NCBI RefSeq assembly: GCF_002013465.1
Contig: NZ_MAFC01000013.1
Span: 124,001 to 188,000, forward strand
DNA: 64,000 nt
Source: Mycobacterium sp. D16R12
GTDB taxonomy: Bacteria > Actinomycetota > Actinomycetes > Mycobacteriales > Mycobacteriaceae
Direction of reading: 5' to 3'
Shown here: piece after piece, positions 60,170-64,000 of the stretch
Layout of the letters: every line of letters starts with the position of its first letter
How positions within the stretch are numbered: the first letter of the stretch is position 1
The notes under the pieces: model-generated
What the model was told of the DNA's origin: nothing
What the model saw: only the letters and a program-made list of their open reading frames with translations
Database searches by the model: none
Position numbers and translations under genes: made by a program

Positions 60170-61264
60170 ATGTCCGAGGTAAGCTCCATCCATACGCTTG
60201 ATGCCAGGAATAATATTTCGTTGGAGCTTGCAAGGCAGTACTTTAAGCTCTCGCCAGATCGAGTGTTCTCCGAGATTCAGTTGGCGAGAAATCAGGTCGG
60301 AGAAATACTCGATAAAAAGAAGGTCAGCTATTCCGATCTTAAGACGGCCTTAGTTCCTAGCATAAATCGACGGGAAATCGCGCTGGTGTTCGATACCCTG
60401 TCCATCTCCGATGACTGGTATGGCCGCGATGTATTTGCGCGACTGATACCTTTGTTTCATAGGAATAGTAATCACAGCATTCTGATTGGCGACTATTCTG
60501 GCCGGAACAAGCACCAACCGCAACTCCTGGGTGCGCTGGAGGAAGCTCTTGTGGTGCGCCGTAAGGTCGAATGGAAGCACAGTAGCCAATTCTACATCAT
60601 CTACATTAATAACGTGTCTGATGCGGCGGTAACTAATTTCGATGCGGGGCTTCGGGACTATTGTGGTTATATCGGATATGCAGACACCACTTTCGGATCG
60701 CGATTTAAGTTGTTTCTGTCGACAATTCTAGTAAATCATTTCATCAAGCATCGGAACATTATCATTCAAGGTAATGAAGACGATTTTGATTCGGATGAAG
60801 ACTTCAACATGTTTGCGTACCCGTTCGAGGAGAATGGCTACATCTGCCGAAATGTCCCGTCAACTCTGTTCGATCTATTCTTGTCATATAAGATTGAACG
60901 CCCAGTAGTGGCGGGCTTTGAAACTGACACGGAGTTCTCACTCAATGCGGTGAGCCCCCAGCCGCTCTCTCTATCGGAATTCTCCGTAGTGATCGAAGAA
61001 GCGAAGCTTAGATACCTTCACGAGGCCAAGGCGGGATCGCTTGCCCGTGCGGAATTAAAAAGCATGGAGCGCCATGAAATTGAGTCGATCATACGAACAA
61101 GAATGGCGGACAATTATATTTATAATTTGTCGATCAAAGAAGAGGCGATAAAATTCAACATAATTATGGAACTGCCGAGTATTAACGATGTGCCGGTTCG
61201 TATTCTCGCCGCGCTGGAATATAAGCCGCAGGAAAAAGTTCTGCGACTTATCACGCTCTACTGA
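60170..61264 (+). CDS. Hypothetical protein, AT-rich, acquired
   Basis: A 364-residue protein with no match I recognise and strongly AT-biased codons. It is mixed alpha/beta: 'NNISLELARQYFKLSPDRVF', 'ALVFDTLSISDDWYGRDVFA', 'FYIIYINNVSDAAVTNFDAG' and an acidic loop 'GNEDDFDSDEDFNMFAYPFE'. No signal peptide, clear membrane segment or catalytic motif. The ATG at 60170 is preferred to the GTG at 60155. Its neighbourhood (nuclease, Lsr2) suggests a defence or mobile-element role; this is by context only. Confidence 0.65.
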   Translation: MSEVSSIHTLDARNNISLELARQYFKLSPDRVFSEIQLARNQVGEILDKKKVSYSDLKTALVPSINRREIALVFDTLSISDDWYGRDVFARLIPLFHRNSNHSILIGDYSGRNKHQPQLLGALEEALVVRRKVEWKHSSQFYIIYINNVSDAAVTNFDAGLRDYCGYIGYADTTFGSRFKLFLSTILVNHFIKHRNIIIQGNEDDFDSDEDFNMFAYPFEENGYICRNVPSTLFDLFLSYKIERPVVAGFETDTEFSLNAVSPQPLSLSEFSVVIEEAKLRYLHEAKAGSLARAELKSMERHEIESIIRTRMADNYIYNLSIKEEAIKFNIIMELPSINDVPVRILAALEYKPQEKVLRLITLY

Positions 61265-61277
61265 CAAATCTGCGACA

Positions 61278-61769
61278 GTGCAGACGGAAGCGCGGTACAT
61301 TCATGCTGTGGAAGCAGCTACTGTTGTCGCAATCGCGGGTCTAGTAACCACCGCTCTCAGCGGCGGATCGGGTGCGTGGGCTCAGGGATACTTCACAGGA
61401 AAGAACGCCAAAGCCGCACGTTTACATGACCGGAAGCTTCGTGTCTATGAAGACGCTATGATGCATCTGCAAAGGATTGATGATTGCATCAAAGAGTCGC
61501 TTGAAGATCCTCTGTTGCGCAGTGATCGTCGACGGGAAGAACCGGCCACTAAGCAAGAAACTGTGACAGCTCAACTTCGTCTTCTTAGCTCAGAATCAGT
61601 CTTCAAACGGTGGATTCGCTTGATGGACTCCTGGGCGACATTCTGCTGGAATGCGGATGAATCTGGCATTCACCCTAACGAGTTCGTGACAAACCGCGAG
61701 GACAAAGATGTGATCGCAGTACAATCTGCCATACGGGGCTTGGAAGCTGTGTTGCGTGCTGATCAGTAG
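61278..61769 (+). CDS. Small membrane-anchored hypothetical protein
   Basis: A 163-residue protein with an N-terminal membrane helix 'AATVVAIAGLVTTALSGGSG' and a soluble helical part with 'FKRWIRLMDSWATFCWNADE'. The start is uncertain: GTG 61278 (13 nt after the upstream stop) is chosen, the next GTG is ten codons on. It probably shares a transcript with the gene before it. Function unknown. Confidence 0.6.
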   Translation: MQTEARYIHAVEAATVVAIAGLVTTALSGGSGAWAQGYFTGKNAKAARLHDRKLRVYEDAMMHLQRIDDCIKESLEDPLLRSDRRREEPATKQETVTAQLRLLSSESVFKRWIRLMDSWATFCWNADESGIHPNEFVTNREDKDVIAVQSAIRGLEAVLRADQ

Positions 61770-61824
61770 TCAAGCCAACTTTTACAGGGCGACGACGATG
61801 CGGACAGTATTACGAAACTGCCGC

Positions 61825-63291
61825 CTATTCGATCAGCTTAAGAAACTGCTTGTGCAGAAGACCGTTTAGCGCCGCGCATCCTTCGTCGGCTTTAGCTTCT
61901 TGGACAAGTTGAGATAGATCCTCATCGTCGAGCGCGGTTATGTAGCCCCTGTCATCGTTGGCCGTGTCCCGCAAGGACAGCATTATTCGCTCCTTGTCGG
62001 TGCACTCGCGGTAGACGAGCAGGCCGTACTTGCCGCGCGAAGGCGAGAATCTTCCGGCAATCTGGTCGTATTCGGGGTTAGAAAGATCACGAGAGTAGTT
62101 CTTACATTCAACCATCACGTGCGGGGCCGGATAGTTAGCGGACAACCAGCAGAAGAATCCTTCACGTGCCATGTTGGTGTACTTGATGTCGATCCTCTTA
62201 CGGCCCTCGTGCTGTCTACTCTGCCTGACAGGATTCACCAGCGCGGGGTAGAGGAGTGCCGTTAGGAGGGCTTCGACAGCGCGTTCATACCTGTCAGAGT
62301 CATTGATGCCTTGGGGTATCGACCGCACAGCTTGTAGGAGGTCATCGTAGTCGGGTAATGGAGTGCTTGTGGCTTTGGCTAGAGTTTCATGGCTTACCGC
62401 GTCTGGAGGGTTGTTGCGCTTGGCTTCCTTGTAACTTGCCAGTAGTTCAGGATTTCGACTCGAAGCGTCGAGGTTTATTCGCTTTTCAACACCAGGTCGT
62501 CCCCCGTTATCGTGTTTCTGCTTGTATTTTGCCTCTACCGAGCGTTTTGTTACCCGCTTTTCACCCGATTTGAGTGTCTGGACAAGCGGGCTGCCCTTTG
62601 CCAGTTCGTCACTTTGAAAATAGGCGAGGACGTGGTACCGGTAGTATTCAGACGGGCTATATCGAAGAAGTCGGCGAACGATACTCTTCGGAACCAGGAG
62701 GAGTGGCTCATGTTCTGCAATGGGAAGATCGAATACCTGATTGGATATCCAGCGTCGATCCGTAGCGTCCCAATACGGATTGATGGCAACGTTAGGAACC
62801 AGCGGTATTTTATAGAAATCAGCGGTCTGCTGGGTATAATCTATTAGCTGCTTGCGGATAATATTAGTGACGACATCGGATATCCTGTCTTCACGGACTC
62901 CTTCGATCAGAAGCGCGGTATCCTCAATGTCAGTAATTAAACCGCTTTCCACCGCTTGGCTAGTAGAGAGTTCATTGTAGAATTTGTCCGCCAGATACCG
63001 TCCGACACCGCTTCCCTCACTTGAATCGGAGTAGCCAAGTCTGGTTGAGTTGTCTTCCCCGAGTTGGCTTAAAAGTGCTCGTGCACCATCCTCGTCCTGT
63101 GCGACGATTTTATCTAATACCGCTTGGAAGTAGGTCTGAATAGTAAATGTGCACTCATCTGTCCATGGTGAGTCGATGGACGAGATCACCGAGGGGTCGA
63201 TGAATAGCGCAACATCCCCCTTGGCTTTCACATCGACAAAATCTAATGTGCTTTGATCGCCTTGTATGCCATAATGCTCCGAAATCTTCAC
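61825..63291 (-). CDS. PD-(D/E)XK nuclease-like protein, putative defence
   Basis: A 488-residue protein. The C-terminal region has Asp368 in 'RKRIDIKYTNMAREGFFCWL' and Glu395-Cys-Lys397 in 'VMVECKNYSRDLSNPEYDQI', the spacing of a PD-(D/E)XK restriction-type active site. The N-terminal 300 residues are mostly helical with no family I know. Start GTG 63291 has GGAGGAG at 7 nt upstream. It is AT-rich and opposite in direction to its neighbours. It may be a restriction-like or abortive-infection protein; no methylase is seen. Confidence 0.65.
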   Translation of the reverse strand: MKISEHYGIQGDQSTLDFVDVKAKGDVALFIDPSVISSIDSPWTDECTFTIQTYFQAVLDKIVAQDEDGARALLSQLGEDNSTRLGYSDSSEGSGVGRYLADKFYNELSTSQAVESGLITDIEDTALLIEGVREDRISDVVTNIIRKQLIDYTQQTADFYKIPLVPNVAINPYWDATDRRWISNQVFDLPIAEHEPLLLVPKSIVRRLLRYSPSEYYRYHVLAYFQSDELAKGSPLVQTLKSGEKRVTKRSVEAKYKQKHDNGGRPGVEKRINLDASSRNPELLASYKEAKRNNPPDAVSHETLAKATSTPLPDYDDLLQAVRSIPQGINDSDRYERAVEALLTALLYPALVNPVRQSRQHEGRKRIDIKYTNMAREGFFCWLSANYPAPHVMVECKNYSRDLSNPEYDQIAGRFSPSRGKYGLLVYRECTDKERIMLSLRDTANDDRGYITALDDEDLSQLVQEAKADEGCAALNGLLHKQFLKLIE

Positions 63292-63450
63292 CCGTATCTC
63301 CTCCCTATTTGGCGCGAACAATAGCACCGGTAGTGCCGTTTTGGACGAGTTTTGATCGAGATGGGCGTGCCTTCGAAATCTATTGAATTTCCCTGGTACC
63401 GTTCGATCTTGGTACCGGCAAGTAGCCTCCATCAGAAGGATGTCTCCGAC

Positions 63451-63795
63451 ATGGCGAAGAAGGTCACGGTTACGCTCGTTGACGATGTCGATGGCGAAGC
63501 CCCAGCAGACGAATCCGTTGAGTTCAGCATTGATGGCGTCACTTACGAAATAGACCTTTCGTCAAAGAACGCCGAGAAGTTACGCAAGCAGCTCTCTACG
63601 TGGGTGGAGCATGCTCGCAAGGTGAGCGGGCGTCGTCATGGCCGTGGTGGCTTGGGTTCAGGTCGCAAGCGGCCAAGCATCGACCGTGCGCAGAGTGCCG
63701 CGATCCGCGAGTGGGCTGGCAAGAACGGTCACGCTGTGTCGTCGCGTGGCCGCATCCCTGCTGAGGTAATCGACGCTTTCAACGCTGCTAACTGA
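63451..63795 (+). CDS. Lsr2-family nucleoid protein, island paralogue
   Basis: A 114-residue Lsr2. The dimerisation domain '[20 protein letters not shown]' (about 4-60) and the C-terminal AT-hook-like '[18 protein letters not shown]' are present, with RGR near residue 99. It silences AT-rich DNA. Chromosomal lsr2 is normally elsewhere, so this copy probably belongs to the island. The ATG at 63451 gives the normal N-terminus MAKKVTV. Confidence 0.9.
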   Translation: MAKKVTVTLVDDVDGEAPADESVEFSIDGVTYEIDLSSKNAEKLRKQLSTWVEHARKVSGRRHGRGGLGSGRKRPSIDRAQSAAIREWAGKNGHAVSSRGRIPAEVIDAFNAAN

Positions 63796-63935
63796 CAGAA
63801 CCGAGCTGGTTGGGTAATCCAAACCCCCGATAAGATCCGCACATGGTTACCGATTCAGTGCTGAAACATGTCTCGGTCGTGTACGAATCAAACTAGGCTG
63901 TTGCGAACCAACTCCCAGATTCAGGGGGCAACTGC

Positions 63936-64000
63936 ATGGACGTGCGTCAGTTAATAGAGGCTTGGGGGCGCTACAAACTGACTGTACTGAAAGTGTGTCT
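63936..64000 (+). CDS. Partial CDS running off the window
   Basis: ATG 63936 follows AGGGGG at about 8 nt. It opens a frame of 21 codons, 'MDVRQLIEAWGRYKLTVLKV', without a stop before the end. Too short to identify. Confidence 0.4.
   Translation, partial: MDVRQLIEAWGRYKLTVLKVC

Larger units (their letters stand above)
59788..64000. mobile_element. AT-richer accessory island (right end outside window)
   Basis: From about 60.15 kb the base composition and codon use change sharply (frequent AT-ending codons such as AAT, ATT, TTA), unlike the neighbours. The genes are an unknown protein, a small membrane protein, a nuclease-like protein and an Lsr2 paralogue. The left junction lies near 59.77-59.83 kb, but no tRNA or repeat marks it. 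A recently acquired locus is likely; its right end is not seen. Confidence 0.55.

Overview
The window is a high-GC actinobacterial chromosome segment, almost certainly from a mycobacterium and most likely the Mycobacteroides abscessus/chelonae group. The reasons are the gene set and order (proXVWZ, tyrA, tadA with its partner, the Pat/HisC2 aminotransferase beside tRNA-Ser and tRNA-Arg, LigC back to back with a LigD-type polymerase domain), leaderless promoters, GTG starts, lipobox lipoproteins and an Lsr2 protein. No species can be proven from the sequence alone.

Layout. (1) 1-6806 is the right end of a mobile element inserted in a tRNA-Ser(TGA) gene: a lipoprotein, a serine recombinase, a 1109-residue membrane protein with a Gln/Asn-rich exported tail, a secreted protein and an excisionase-like protein, closed by a 55-nt 3' tRNA fragment (attR). 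(2) 6950-15021 is chromosome: OsmC; a leaderless methyltransferase, Cys-containing ArsR/SufR-like regulator and cupin operon; a family 2A encapsulin with its cysteine desulfurase cargo; a divergent TQXA-type gene preceded by a leaderless polycysteine leader peptide; and the aromatic aminotransferase. (3) 15150-15362 carries tRNA-Ser(GCT) and tRNA-Arg(ACG). (4) 15325-27818 is a complete 12.5-kb integrative element in tRNA-Arg, bounded by 38-bp direct repeats. It has a repressor-integrase pair, an excisionase with an ImmA-like protease, a primase-polymerase, an ATPase replication protein carrying iteron-like repeats, small proteins, an HNH protein and a cassette of exported proteins. No capsid, tail or terminase gene is seen.

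(5) 27847-59763 is conserved chromosome: a TetR/SRPBCC pair, a GMC oxidoreductase, a type VII-like three-gene operon, an acyl-CoA dehydrogenase, a ThrE-type exporter, an SDR/dehydrogenase pair with a divergent TetR gene, the proXVWZ compatible-solute transporter, tyrA, tadA, tandem small secreted proteins, tRNA-Ser(CGA), tgt, a P450, a fused amino-acid ABC transporter, gluQRS, ligC/polymerase and a GT87 glycosyltransferase. (6) From about 59.8 kb to the end there is an AT-richer island: a short HTH protein, an unknown 364-residue protein, a small membrane protein, a PD-(D/E)XK-type nuclease-like protein and an Lsr2 paralogue. It looks like a defence or mobile locus.

How the parts connect. The sulfur locus joins a nanocompartment (encapsulin plus desulfurase) to a divergent gene whose leader peptide ends in five Cys codons, pointing to cysteine-responsive control. 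The two tRNA elements share a recognisable exported Gln-rich protein and each also encodes lipoprotein or secreted partners, which suggests a common surface module carried by unrelated integrative elements.
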